Position numbers and translations under genes: made by a program. This document shows positions 13,424 to 26,665 of a stretch of 64,000 bases of DNA, piece after piece (the first letter of the stretch is position 1; each line of letters opens with the position of its first letter). The DNA is from Todiramphus chloris collaris. Taxonomy: Eukaryota; Chordata; Aves; Coraciiformes; Alcedinidae. Location: the NCBI GenBank assembly GCA_025345505.1, contig JANVCC010000011.1:8115636-8179635 (forward strand). Reading direction: 5' to 3'. Under the pieces are notes generated by a model. That model saw only the letters and a program-made list of their open reading frames with translations, searched no databases and was not told the origin of the DNA.

Positions 13424-14065
13424 ATAGAATCACAGAACTGTCACTGTCGGAAAAGACCTCTAAGATCACTGCATCCAATCATCAACAAAAAAACCCAAAA
13501 CCCAAGATAAAAACCCACCACACAAAGAAACCACCTCACCATCCCACTAGAGCATGTCCTGAAATGCCTCATCTACACATTTTTTGAAAACATTCAGGGA
13601 TGGTGACTCCATCACCTCCTGGGACAGCCTTTTTCAGCACCTGACTACTTTTTCAGTAAAGAAAGTTTTCCCAGTATCCAATGTAAACCTCCCCTGGTGC
13701 AACTTCAGGCCATTTCCTCTAGTCCTGTCATCATTTACTCTAGAGAAGAGGCCACACCCACCTCACTACAACCTCTTTCCAGGTAGCTGTAGAGAGCAAT
13801 AATGTCTCCCCTCAGCATCCTCTTCTCCATACTAAACAATACCAATTCCCTCAGCCTCTGCTCACAGGACTTTTTCTTCAGACACTTCACCAGCTTGGTT
13901 GCCCTTCTCTGAATTCCAGCAAAGCAATTTCTTGTGGTGAGGGGCCCAGAACTGAACACAGTAAGAACTTGCTGAGGAAGCACTCAATCCCTTCATCTAG
14001 ATCATTGATAAAGGTACTGAACAAGACCGGACCCAAAACTGAGCCCTGGGGGACTCCACTGGTGA
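13424..14065 (-). mobile_element. CR1 LINE 3' part, minus strand
   Basis: Read on the minus strand this ends in the CR1 3' terminus, seen here as ATAGAATCACAGAACTGTC at 13,424. Further in are the reverse-complement CR1 landmarks: GGGATGGTGACTCCATCACC, a CTCCCCTGGTGCAACTTCAGG block, the GTCTCCCCTCAGCATCC block and GAGCCCTGGGGGACTCCACT. About 640 bp remain, truncated at the 5' end. An A/C-rich stretch at about 13,486-13,545 seems to be added compared with other CR1 copies. Stops interrupt all frames. Confidence 0.9.
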
Positions 14066-17000
14066 GTGTGGAGTGTTTTATCTACCAGAAAATTTAAGTC
14101 CATGATGCACACATCACCTTTGCATTTAATGGGTTTCAGATACCTAGGAATGCCTACAGTGCTGTGAATCCATGGACACAGGTTTCTATCAGTTCAGGTA
14201 ATAACTTCTTTCTTTAAAAATGAGGGGAATAACCAAAGTTCTGCCTCTTTGGTGTCTTCAAAGGAAGAGACTTTCAGCTTTGGAAGATGGATATAAACCC
14301 TGATTCTCTTTGTAGAATCTTAAAGTTCCCAGACAACCTTTTTCCAGTAGCCAAATGTGTTTTGGAAAGTGGGCAATCCCAGTACAGAGCCCTTTCACCT
14401 CATCTCACTATTATGAGCCACAACCTCCTTTACTGTTCTGGGACTGGGAGATATTCTTTAGAGTGATATGCCATGCACAGTCCAAGGTGTCTTTTTTCCC
14501 CCCTCAAGCATATGATCCAAGCGGTGAGTTGAGTTTTAACAGATTCCAGCTCTTTGACATTTCATTCAAAGATACATGGGATTTAAGAACACAAGCTGAT
14601 TTTTTTCTTAATTGCTTTGGACTACTGCAACACCGAGGAGCATCAACTTGGAATCATATTCTGTTCAATACTCAAATCATATGTACAAAGGTATCATCAT
14701 TTACACTGAAATATTTTACAGTGTGTAATCCAGAGGTGTCATCACAAACCAGAAAGCTGGAGGAAAGCTAGAGGGTCCATTTCTTTTAATTGCCATTAAT
14801 TGCAAACCAGTCATCCCTCAGACACTGCAGTTTACTGTCTTAGAGGGAAAAGAAAGCTCACCCTCCCCATTAGTTCCCCTTTAAACTAACTTTGCTTCCA
14901 CTAAGGCTCTGTCCTAAGCGCAGTCCCCTTCTGGGGTCTGTTACCCCTCTGAAGAAAGGTGACAGTTCTGAGGGTGCTGAGGTACTTCATACAAAACCTC
15001 AACAGCAGAAGCATATCTGGCAGCTGGAAGAGTGGCTGCTAGAGGAGAAAACTGGAAACTTTACCATGTCTGTCCTTTGTCATACCCAGTTTCTTGCCTC
15101 ATTCTCTCCCTCAACCAAGGAGAATAATAGTTTACATAACCCAAACAGTACTATCAATATCAGGCATTAAAAAAAAAAAGGAACCCTAACTTTCAGGAAA
15201 GCATGTTCTAACCTGAATTTCAGAGCTAGAAATAGCATTCAGTGTATTGCATCCAGGAATTCAGTAGCTGGTCAGTTTTGCTTATTAATTCAAACATATT
15301 AATAATTACTTATTAAAATCAGAGAGACATTCTCCAGATGCATCTCAGATTGGGGAACTGCTGAAATAAACAATGTGAAGAAAAGTAATTCTCTCTTTTA
15401 ACCACATATTGAAATAGCCCAGCTTTGCACCAGGGACTAATTCCATGCTAGTTAATTTATGATCACTTTAAAAAGTGGTTTCAAACTGCCCAGAAGTTTC
15501 AGAAATGAGTGACATCCAACTCTCTTTCTATCCCATTTAGCAGATGAGTTTTAACCTTGTTTTGTTTTCTAAAATGTTTTTTTCCTGGTTTAAGAATTGT
15601 AATATTATTTTGATTTTACCTTTGGATGACAGTTGAGCTGGTAGAAGACTGCCAAACTCAAGCATTAAAAATACTTCTATGAGTAAGCTCCAAAGAATGC
15701 AACTGAAAAAAAAAAATTTTAGAAAGGCTGATTTTAACATTTAAATATCTAAGCTACTTTTAACATGCTTTTGAGATTTAATGTATAGACAAGAGGTACA
15801 GTCTCTGTTTAATTTTTAAGGGAAAAATAAATTAGATTTGGGGATTTTACACCAAGCAACATGGTATCTGTTTAATCAAATACAAAAGCTGACAAAAGGT
15901 CAGTTTCAAATTCCTTGTAGACTTTCCATGGCCAACCATTTCCACCACCACAGATCATTTAAGTCTTAATATGTTTATCCTCACATAATTATCCCTTTGA
16001 GGTAGGGTAGTAATTACATTTGAGTTTCCCAATGTCTCACAACAAATCTAGGAACAGAACTCTGTCATTGTTTCCTCTGTGATAGTAATTTCTTCACAAG
16101 AACACTTTTTCACATTATAGAGTTGTTTTCAGCCCCCCCAGCACTGATTAAGCCAGATCTTGTTTACAGTTTATTCATCAGAACTGCAAAGGCAGAGGAA
16201 TAACCTCTCAGACTAACTGAAGAAGTGCCTCAATTAGAACTAGATTCCAGGGACCTTGCCTTCCATACATATATTTTATCCTAAATCAAGCATCCTTCTT
16301 GCCATGAGAGGTAATAGAAATCATCCAAAGCAATATATGCCCTACTAACAATAATATCACTAAATAAATGAGATTATTTCTACCTGAAGAGCCTGTTAAT
16401 ATTACCATGTATAGAAATAACTGAGAATTGAGAGTATTCAGGGAGACAAGTAGACATTGGCTCTAGTCCTAGGCCCTGTACAAGTGTAACATGACATGAT
16501 GTCTGCTTGGTGGTTCCATTGTCTTTCCGAAAACAACAGGAACTATGAAACTTTTCTGTCATTGAGAAGTTCTTTGGAATCTGAAATTAAAGAGTGCCAT
16601 GCAAGGAAGACCGATGTTTTCCATTAAGAAGGATTTCCGTTAATGTACTCACCTGGAAGATAGGAAATACATACTCTAAATCAGGCAGTGCAGTTGCGTA
16701 GGCCTGGATTTCCCCACATCTCAGACAAAAGGCCTCATCTCTAGATGAACAGCTTTATCCCATACTTTAGCAACAGCAAGAGAGTAATTTCTAACGATGT
16801 CAAGGGGAAATAGCTATTCTAAGAAGGCCACTCATGCAGATATCAAAGTTTAAGTTAAATAATGATAATGATAGCATCAGTCACAGACACCTGGAAGGGT
16901 TTGATTCCATCCTCATACAGTTTTTTAACTATTTTTCCGAGAATACGTAAGGATAAAACTTTAGAGCTATACTTCAAAATCAAAAGCCACAACAGTAAAA

Positions 17001-17782
17001 TTTCATCATAAACAGTTTCTTTTCAAGAGCAAGCTATCAAATTTTTCAGTAAAAGAACTCCCAAATCATACCTACATACCTTGCAAGCCTTTCACATATG
17101 CTACCCAGATTTCAAAGCATACACATTTTCAGAACAGATGTGCAGGGAGCATCTCTCCAAATTCTGCTGAACCACAGTGGTCCATGCATTTTCTGTGTGC
17201 ATTCACCTCAGAAACATCTAGGCAATGCAGAAAGGTAGGGATTGTTGACTCGCATCAGTCCCTGCTGATACACAATCTAGTGCACATCTGCACTATTAAT
17301 ATGTTTTCCTCAGTTCAGAGAGACTGTAGCATCACAAATCATCTGTTAGCATTACTCCTTGAAGAAGAGAGATAAGGCTGAAGAAACAATGTGCCTGCAT
17401 TAAGACTTTTAGGGTTGTGTGATGCTTGTTCCAAACTTCCATATCCATCCTTTTACTTTAAATCACCAAGCACACCATCAAAGCAAGAAGAAAAGCAAAG
17501 CAGCAAGTAAAAGTGAATTCATGACTGCAGCAATATTTTATGTACAAGAAACCCAAATCTCAGCAGAACATTAGAGAAACCTGAGGTATTGTTTTCTGTT
17601 CTGCAACCTTCCTTGTTACTGAAATAACAAACCTATATAGGAAAACCCATTTCAGGGCAATAAAAGAGATGGAGATTTGTTTGCCCCAAAGAAATACAAA
17701 GAAATTATGAATACTTAAGAACAATGCGTTATTAAAATAAATACATTTTTTTTTACAAAGTAGAGAGACCAATTATGAGGAA
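14066..17782. other. intergenic, no feature seen
   Basis: AT-rich non-coding DNA. The longest opening is 14,355-14,771 on + (138 codons). It has no recognisable family motif and no signal linking it to neighbours, so I do not call it a gene. Confidence 0.5.
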
Positions 17783-18436
17783 ATGTGTCTAGATTATTCT
17801 TGACTGATGAGTTATTAAATAAATTAAATTATGATCACAACATCACTCAGTTTTTGAAGAGAAAGGAATATGGCACTTGGTCAGAAGAGCTAGTAAAACA
17901 GCATGAGCTCCTAGAATCACTAAATCCTCAAAAACATAGAAAGCTATCATCCAACTCACAGCTGAGTGGCCTACCCTTAGCAAAGAACCTGATACTATCA
18001 AAAAGAAAAGATAAAAGAAAAATGCAGTATAAATTGAAGAAATGTACACCTGGGAAGGAACTAAGAATATAAAAGTGAACCCAGAGAAGAGAGAACAAAA
18101 CCATGTCATGAAGGATGCCTTCACTCACGCACATGCATTGCTTTCAGCAAAGCTGACAGGACAACTCCCCTCCTAATAAACTGTTATGATGAGAAAAATA
18201 CAGTGTTAAGTATCCCACTTTAGATATATAACTCAGTAGAGCAAATTTCTTCAATGCAGTTGAAGTACACAGGAACCATCACTAAAAAAAAAGCTACAAA
18301 ACAAAGGTATGCTTATGCACAGCTGGTCTCACCCAAGACAGAAAAAGCTCTACCACTAACAGTACAATATCCTCAACAGTATAATTCACCTGCTCCAAAA
18401 ATCAACAGGCACTCATACTCATCTTCTGACATTTAA
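17783..18436 (+). pseudogene. unidentified coding-like open frames, possible decayed retrocopy
   Basis: A 95-codon frame at 17,785-18,072 opens with a GTG-coded position and reads as a polar, Lys- and Leu-rich segment (for example ELLNKLNYDHN and KRKDKRKMQYKLKK). A second open stretch at 18,254-18,436 lies in another frame and is Ser-, Pro- and Tyr-rich. The composition is more protein-like than most chance openings nearby. I do not recognise the family, however, and there is no good start, splice sites, poly-A tail or target duplication. Chance openings in a stretch poor in stop triplets remain possible. Confidence 0.2.
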
Positions 18437-21400
18437 GCTACCCAATCCTTCTCTGCTACAAAGTGAGGTGCATGGGGTGGAATGCAGCAAAAATAGAAAC
18501 ACTGCCCAATTTCACCAAAGCTGCATCTCTAGATGAGGATTTAACAGTGTTCATCATGAATATGTCTCTGTGTTTTCTGTGAAGCTACTTTCTATGGAGA
18601 ACAGTGTACAGCAGAGATTCTCCACATCACATTCCTGTTTAAGAGCTTGGTGGCTGGTCTGGACTCAGTGATATCCCTGGTCTTGTCTCAGAGACAGTAT
18701 GATTGACAGACTGCTTCCTCACAGAATGTGAAACTCATCCTGGAAACAGAATTACAGGAGTCAGTCACACTGTCACTAACAAAGAAAATCACATCTATGA
18801 TCTTGACCACACCAAGGCAACTGGAGCTGATAGAAAGAATTATCTAAATGGGAACACACATTAAATCCAATGAAGAAAAATGCTACAAAAATAGTTCTTG
18901 GCTTCAACTAAGTTCTTTGTCTAATAACCACCATGCAACAGCTCAGGGATTTTTCTATCACATTGTTTAAATGTGCCCTTTGTCTATAATTTCTAAGAAT
19001 TAAAGCCTGCTCTTTCTTCTAAGGTCAATACTGGCAAATAAGATATGTATCTAGATACCTCAGCTCTTTCTAAAGCTATTAACAACAGGCATTCAACACT
19101 GAAAACTCCTCTCTCATCTTGTAAAAAGAGCTTGTGATCTAATTGATACCAATTCTAGGACGCAGAGAAGAAAACCTTACATTTTCATTGTGGTGTTTGT
19201 GAATTCCATTTGCAGTAAGCATCATGTTACTGTGAAGATGTCTGTAAGACCTTTAACAGCAAGACAGAGCAGTGCATTTTAAATTGATTGGTTGGGAGGA
19301 ATATCTTTAACCCTGCTTTGGAATGCCTTAAACGAGGCAGAAGAACTGGATCTCTTATATCCAGCTGTTTATGAACCATCAGTGTCAAGTACTGTTTTAC
19401 AGTCTTACTATTCACTGAAGAGCTGAAAGTTTTAATTATGTAGAAACCTCTTATATTTGGTGTTTGAACTGAAGAACAACCAACAGCCAGAGTTGCTCTA
19501 ACCACAACACTGCAGACTGGGCTAACAGAAAGACAGCATCCATAAAACAGACATAACACTGAGGAACAGGACTAGGCAGAACGATTCTTTTGCTGTTAAC
19601 ACAGATAGCAACAAGGAGATGTCTGTGTCAACAATGATCAGCTTGCTGTCCAAGTGCAGCTCATATTTACATTAGATTTTTGCCATCCCAAGAGGATAAT
19701 ATGTCTCATATTTCCAAGAAATATTCACAGCCCCCATGTTGGAATTGTTTCAGATCAGTTTCATAGATGCAGTTCCCACTGCAGTTGATAGAAACTTAAC
19801 TGTGCAATTGTACCAATTTAACCAATTATAAAATTGGATTTCCAACCCAAGATTTCATTAGATTATTTTGGTGGTGCTTAGTTGACAGACTGTGGTAAGT
19901 AGTAGTTCTGTGGATAAGAAATAAAAAGGATATCCCAGTAAGCCACATAAAAAACACAGGCTACTAAATTCTTATTTCAGTTTGAAGAAGCAGTGTGTCC
20001 CTTCATACAGGTACCTTATGTTCTACTATTCTGGAATATTAGTGGGCAAATCAAATTGAAGCAGAGTGAGTCCTCAGATAAGCAAGCAGCACTTGAATTT
20101 CATTGTGTTCCCATCCAATCTCTGGATCTCTGAAAAAAAAGTCTTTACATCATAGTAAACATGAGAGGAGGCATGAAAGAGAAAAAAATTGTCTCTGAAT
20201 GAGATGAAAAATGTGTACTGAAAAATTTAATCTGGCCTCTTACATACAGAAGAAAAACTAATTTGAGACTTTTTTCAGCTGTCTTCAAAGGAAGGACAAT
20301 GTGAGGTCATAATTTTTTTTTAGATTGTCTGCAATAGGGATGGTTTAATTGTGGCCCCTCTCAGCAGAAAGTTTATTGTTGAGGCCATAATGTCTTCTAT
20401 CAGAACTCACAGCAGCCTTTCTTTCCACACCTGTAGAAATGCACATCCGATCAGAGCCAAAGAGCTCCCCAGCTACAGTTCTAGAATCCTCCAGCTCCCT
20501 CTGCTCCCCCCACTGACTTGCAGGACCAAGAAGACATTGCACAGCCTAGGTTCAAGGTACCAGCCATATCAGTGGTAGCAAGATAGCTCCCTTTTTAATG
20601 ATACAAGAAAGATAACATCAGCTATGGGACCTAGGGAGGTAAGAAGAAATTAATTTGCTAACAAAATTCATCTTTGAAAAGACAATATGTTGAGACCAGG
20701 ACTGACCTGGGGATCTTCACCATCCGCTATTCTGCATGAAAAACTTGGAATCTAAAGATTACCAGGAGTGGGAACCACCTGTGCAAATGCCAGTCAAGCA
20801 TGGATTCAACAACAATGCTGTTTTCCCTTTTGTAATATTGTGTAGGACAAGGCTGTATCATATCACTCCACAAAAGTACTGCACTGCAGATCAATTTTAT
20901 TCCAGCTTGCCATTCTCTTAATTAATTGACCTTCCAAAAACATAACTTTCTGACTATTGGAACTATGAAATTTGCAATAAAGAGATTAACTACTTGTGAC
21001 TGTATTTCCAGAAATCATAAAATTAATGAAAGGAAAACTGTGTTATCTCATTTCTGGTTTGCTTTGTGGCTTTTTTGTGTGTGGCGTTTTGTTTGGGTTT
21101 TTTGTTTTTCTTGGTTGGGTTCTTTTTTTAAACAATTGTGCAAGGGAAAAGCTATAGTTAGACAGAAAACAGCCATTGAAATTTCAGGACTATCTGAAAG
21201 TTAGGAATTGAAACAGCAGCAAATAAACTCATTTATTTCCAGTCATTTTCTTTCAACATCTACTAGAAGACTGATATACTGACAGAACTAGCTATTTTTC
21301 TTCACAGCCTGATACAAAATAAATTAGTTACCTTTATAACACAATGCATGAAATTTAATATAATGCTACTGAGGCAGAAGGCACCTGCAAATCAAACAGA

Positions 21401-24030
21401 TGTTGCTAGATCATGAATAAGACTGAGAAATATACTTTTGCACAGTTCTCATTGAACTGTTAGCATTTAGACAGAACATCTGGTCCTGGGAATTCATCAG
21501 CTATTCCTCATCAACATGCTTTCTAACAGACTGGACTAGGGGTGAATGTGAATGCTGATGGGTTTTCCCTAGATTCCAGAGAAATCACAACATGTAAGTG
21601 GGATAAAACAAAGAAATAGAAATAATGCAGGGCTGTGAAAAACATAAAAAGAAAACAAACAAATGATTGTTGAAGATAGGGAAGAGACAGGAAAAAATAT
21701 AAAATAATTTAATGGATTTTAACATCAGAAACCCTAAACTGATATGAGAATATTCAAACTGACTGTATTAGCTGCTTTTAACAAATTAAAGCTCCCCAAG
21801 CAGTAGTATAGAAGTATCTACATTATAGTAGACTTGGGATATGCATGTATTTTTACCTCTGCAAAACTTTTATTTTTGCAGTCTGTTCTGTCAGCCTTGC
21901 AATGAAGAGGCCAGCACCACTTGCACCTCTGCAAAATATGGATAAAAAGCAAAAGAAAACTCTCATGCTGAGTATGCTCATGTCCTTAAGCAATTAATTC
22001 CTTTTTTTTCTCATTAAGACTTCAAGAAGACATTGGAGTTACCATACTTGTACCTACACCTGCTTTGGACTGGAAGAACAGCATTACAGTTTCTTCAACC
22101 ATTTGGCAAATCGCCCTGCAAAATTCTAAGGCTTTGCTACAGGCACTTTGCTTACCAAGGCTCTTCCCACACAAACGATGACTGAAGAGTTCACTTCTAA
22201 TCATTAATCATCTCTAGGAATTCATGAGTCTAGTTCAATGTTCCCTCTCAGAGGAATTTAGATTTTTAATGTTGTTAAGTCACTTCTTTGTTTAATAATT
22301 TATATTCCTGCATTCAGACTTCTCCCAAAATTAATAGCACTTGCACTGTCTAACATGAAAACTCTTTGAAAACACAGCTAGCCCAGAACAGAGAGCACAG
22401 ACTTCAAACCTGAAAATTACTGCAGTGATTTGCTCAGTCCATGCAGCAGTGTAGGAATAACAATAAAACTGCCAAAAATAGTAATATAAAAAGCCTCAAA
22501 AAGTCCAAAACTTCTTCAATAGGAGAGATGTGAAATCCTGATATTGTAAGCTTATTCAGGGCTGTGTTCCATGAAGCCTTAAATCTCTTTGCTAGCAAAA
22601 GTATCTTCCTTCTTTCTGCCTCCTGACTCTGCATCCAATTTTATTTTTTAGTATTCTAGTTCATGTTGTCAGCTTTCAAATCCACACACTACCACTCTGC
22701 AAATATACCAGCTTTTTTTTCAAAAGTTTTATACTGTTCTAGGACAAACATATTGGGAAAATATGGCATATGGATTAACCCTTCCACTTTTTGCAGTGAA
22801 GTACTGTCTTTATGGCTCTGTGTTGAGTACAAATGTGTTCCATTGATTCCTGAAAGGCTTGTAATACAATTGTGTACAGACAGATCAGGTAAGTCAGACC
22901 TACCCCATTCAGACCAACCAATGAAACAATGAGTTTGTTTAATGAGTTGGGGAATCCAGTATCAATTTTATTTTGGACCAGAATCACTGACACAGATCCT
23001 TGCATCAGAACTGTAATTCCCAAACAGAAATTTTGATGGCTTTGATGTTCCTTATTTAATCATATGGCTTTGCACAAAAATAAATTCCCTGCAGACCTTT
23101 AGAATTTCACCTTTATCCTCTCCCCCTTCCTATTTCCCCTCTCTGTGTTCAACAGATACATAGATTTTTCCAAAATCAATATTCTACAAAGATTTTTTTG
23201 CTTTAGCCAGAGAACTATGACTTCACACTGTTTCATCATTTCTACATCTTGATCCCTTTTTAATTTTACTGTGGAAAACTTACAGAATTTAGAGTTTATA
23301 ATAATGACCTTCCCCTGAAACAGAATAGTTCCCAGAAACCAGTGGCATATAAACCATGGCTTCAACCTCTGCCAGATTTTTAAAAAGCAACTACAGCAGA
23401 CCAAATTTACAGATACTTGCCACAGAACTGACCCTCAAATTATTAGTCATGTTAAAATGCAGATCAGTTTTTCCATGACCAAAACTTTTTTCTTGGATTT
23501 TAGAGAACTCATATACCATTTTTAGATGACTGTATATTCCTAAATCATGAACTTGATTTAAAGCAATTCTGCTCTGAACAACCCCCTTTCCAAGTTTTTT
23601 TAGAATGCCTTTTCCAAGAATTTTTCTAGCAGTTTGTCACTTCCTTTTAGCATTTCAAAAAACTAAATACTATTATTCAGTTACAGACCTAATGAATTCC
23701 TTGCATTTCCAAATCTATACATTTAACTAGGTAGTTTTTCCATCCAAGAAAGAGATTTTCTTTGGACATACGTTATGGTCTCCACTAACCAGTCTTGCAT
23801 TTATAAAGATCCTTTTTATAAACATTTTTTTTTTTTACACTGACAGCACTTAATGGAACTGATTCCAATAATTTTTTCATTATTGCAAATTTCCTTTATA
23901 TTTCCGTAGTTCAATAATGGTATAGCCCTGGATAGAATATTCTTTTCCCTGGACATGGAGCTGTACTTACGACCAGCTTTCACCTTCTGTCATTCTTGTG
24001 TTTAGCACCATAGCACCTTATTTTTTGAGC
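18437..24030. other. intergenic, no gene seen
   Basis: AT-rich DNA with scattered chance openings. Around 18,720-18,850 two + frames are open at once, which argues for low stop density and not for coding. A G/T-rich tract lies at 21,060-21,135. Confidence 0.5.
21060..21135. repeat. G/T-rich low-complexity tract
   Basis: Runs of T broken by GTGTGTGG, GTTTGGG and GGTTGGG units make this the reverse complement in character of the A/C-rich tracts elsewhere in the window. The open frame across it (20,926-21,204) is rich in Phe, Trp and Val because of this composition. Confidence 0.75.
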
Positions 24031-24662
24031 ATCACAGAATCACAGAATGCTTAATGCTGGAAGAGATCTTAGGAGGTCATCTGGTGCATCTGGTCACCTA
24101 GACCTGGATGAAGTCCAAACAGTTTCTGAATATCTCCAAGGATGAAGATCTCATCACCTCTTTGGGAAACCTGTGCCAGTGCTCAGTCACCCTTGAAGTA
24201 AAAATGAGTTTCCTGATGTTCAGAAAGAAGTTCCTGTGTTTCACTTTGTTCCCATTGCCACTTGCTGAGTCACTGGGCACGACTAAAAAGCATCTGGCTA
24301 CATTTTGTTTGGTTCTCCCCTTCAGGTATTTATAGGCATTGATAAGATCTCCCTGAGGATTCTCTTCTCCAGTCTGAACAGTCACCACTCTCTCAGCCTT
24401 TCCTGATAGGAGAGATGCTCCAGTCCTTTCATCATCTTTATGGTCCTTTGCTGGACTCTATCCAGAGATATCTATGTCTGTCTCATACTAAGGAGCCCAG
24501 AACTGGACACAGTACTCCAGGCGTACCCTCACCAGTGCTGAAGGGGAAGGATCAACTGCCTTGACCTGCTGGCAATACTTTTGTTTAATGCATCCCAGGG
24601 TACCATTTGCCTTTGCTGTAAGGGCACATAGCTGGTGGATGTCCTTGGCATACTTTAGATTT
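24031..24662 (-). mobile_element. CR1 LINE 3' part, minus strand
   Basis: The element begins at its 3' terminus with ATCACAGAATCACAGAATGC. It then continues through the reverse-complement CR1 3' UTR and ORF2 C-terminus: AGAGATCTTAGGAGGTCATC, TGCCAGTGCTCAGTCACCC, GAGCCCAGAACTGGACACAG and the CCAGGGTACCATTTGCCTT region. Two tandem octamer-like units at the end are typical of avian CR1. The minus-strand frame at 24,098-24,388 is a remnant of ORF2. It is truncated at its 5' side near 24,660. Confidence 0.92.
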
Positions 24663-26384
24663 TAAGTCCAGCTGAACATTCATAAATTTTATTGTTGTCA
24701 GTTTAGATTTACAACCCATGGTATGCCTGTAGCACAGAGATCCACAGGTCCTCCATCAGCTCAGAGTCAGATGATTTTTTCCTCAGTATTTAGCTTTTGC
24801 TATGCTTTAGATAGTCGACTTTCTACTGCATGTCCAGGACTTGCATCATTTCTAGACCATTCTGTTTTCCGAGAGCAAATTCTTCAGTTTATTAAACTTG
24901 GGTGACTTAGCTTGGCCATTAAGATATGCCTTCACACCTAGTCGTTTATTTGTGCTACAATGCTGAACTGAGAAAATTAGCTATCCTTCTATATTTTTAT
25001 GCAAGCTGGGACATCCTGACCTCTGGCCAAGTCGCCCCCTGCCTAAGCTTTCTTACCATTACAGCAAAGACTTTTGTAACTGTTTCAGTCACCTTACACG
25101 TTTTGCATTTATTGTTCTAACAAAAGTATTCAACTAAATGCCATTTTTTTTCCCCTGATTTTTATGGTAACAAAAATACAACAGCCTTTGGATTGTCTAA
25201 AATACCTCCATTATTTGTTCCACATTACTATAGAGGGGTACTAGCTCACACTGTACCTTCTTGGCAATATATTTTATTTCTAGCTCCATGGTTACCTTCC
25301 TGACCAGAAAGAAAAGCTAAATTGGCTTCTTTTAAATCAGGAAAAATACAAAATTATGAAAAAGCTAGGTGATTGCATATGTTTGATGCTGCTGGTGGTT
25401 TGTATGCATCTGACCCATCTTGAACACAAGGGATGAAGACAAACAAAGACAGTTTCCTGATTGTAAAGCCACAATTTAGTAGTCTGCCTTTGCCTTTTAA
25501 TCTTAGGTACTTCATTGTTTATACAGTAAAATACTCTAACGTAGAAAAAGTAATAGACACCGTGCCAGCTCCTCTGCCTTGTCAAATAAACATTGTTTTT
25601 AGACTGAATGATATTTATCAAGTACAACATCATATTAAGATTTTTTTTTTTTTTCTGTAAGCTTGACAAACAAATGCCAGGTGTTTCTAGGAGGTATCAG
25701 GTAAAGCTTTTACTTTCCAGCAGAAACCTATGCTGTTGAACTCAGACTAGGCATTGTGTTTCACGCAAAATATTAAATGTGAGGAAACCAATAAATGTAA
25801 GGGAAGCTATGATAAAATTGGTATATCACCAATCATTCCACCTGCAATATCTGTCTGTTAGACTGGCTACCTTGGTCAAGTACACCAAAGCACAGTAATA
25901 TAGCTGATGGATGCTAACAACCTGTTCAGAAGAAATGACAGCTACTTCATACTTCACTTCATACCTTCTAAATCACAGAATTCTCAGCTTCACAAGGGTG
26001 TGGTGCAGCAGAACGTGACTCCAGATATATTGAATTCATAATGTAATTGATACATCATTTGGGAATGCCTGACAACCTTATCTAGGGCATTTGATGAAGA
26101 TCAATGACAGTTGTTTGACTGATTAAGAATAGCTTCACTTATGCCTACATTTCTATTTTCCATATGCAGGAATCTGGGAGCATTCCATTCTGTCAGACTA
26201 GAGATGATCGTCTACCATCTGTATCTCTTCCAGGACACCTCTTTACATGTCTGGTATGTAAAGTCACTTAATTTTCCACATGGAAATCCAGAAAGGATGT
26301 GGATCAACTTGGGGAAGTTCAGGGAACAGGACCAGTAAAAAAACAACCAACATTTAGTAAAAGAAGGAAAAAAATTGAGCTGTT
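24663..26384. other. intergenic, no feature seen
   Basis: Non-coding, AT-rich sequence. Overlapping small open frames on both strands near 25,337-25,669 are mutual shadows. No repeat family was recognised. Confidence 0.55.
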
Positions 26385-26665
26385 TTCTTTTAGAGAGGGA
26401 AGACCAGGGAGGTGAGTATGAACGTTTTAAATATGTAAAAGGTAGCCATACTAAGATAGAGGGAATAAAATCTGTATGCCTACCATGAATAAAAACAGTA
26501 TTAGTGTTTTAAATTGCAGTAGTAGAGATTTTGTTCAACACTGGAAAAGAAATGCTTCCTAGTAGTAAGAACAATGAAGTACAGGAATAAGTTGTCAATC
26601 AAACCTAGTAGAACCATCTAAGATTTTAAGGATTAGTTGGATAGGCACCTTTCAGAAATGAAATC
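26385..26665 (+). mobile_element. old, diverged CR1-like 3' fragment
   Basis: The order of phrases resembles the C-terminal and 3' region of an old CR1 subfamily. GAAATGCTTCCTAGTAGTAAGAACAATGAAG is followed by GGAATAAGTTG, and later by a stretch like TTTTAAGGATTAGTTGGATAGGCACC, which parallels the FKARLD end of ORF2. Similarity is loose and no terminal octamers remain. It is older than the other copies and could belong to a different CR1-clade LINE. Confidence 0.5.

Noticed and set aside
13584-13983. open frames on both strands near 13.6-14.0 kb
   Set aside because: They lie wholly inside a CR1 copy. The minus-strand frame is a remnant of ORF2 and the plus-strand frame is its shadow.
14355-14771. 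138-codon open frame on +
   Set aside because: No recognisable family motif, no start context or splice signals to support it, and its length is within chance for a 64-kb six-frame scan.
19227-19559. 110-codon minus-strand open frame
   Set aside because: No motif or homology recognised; surrounding sequence looks non-coding.
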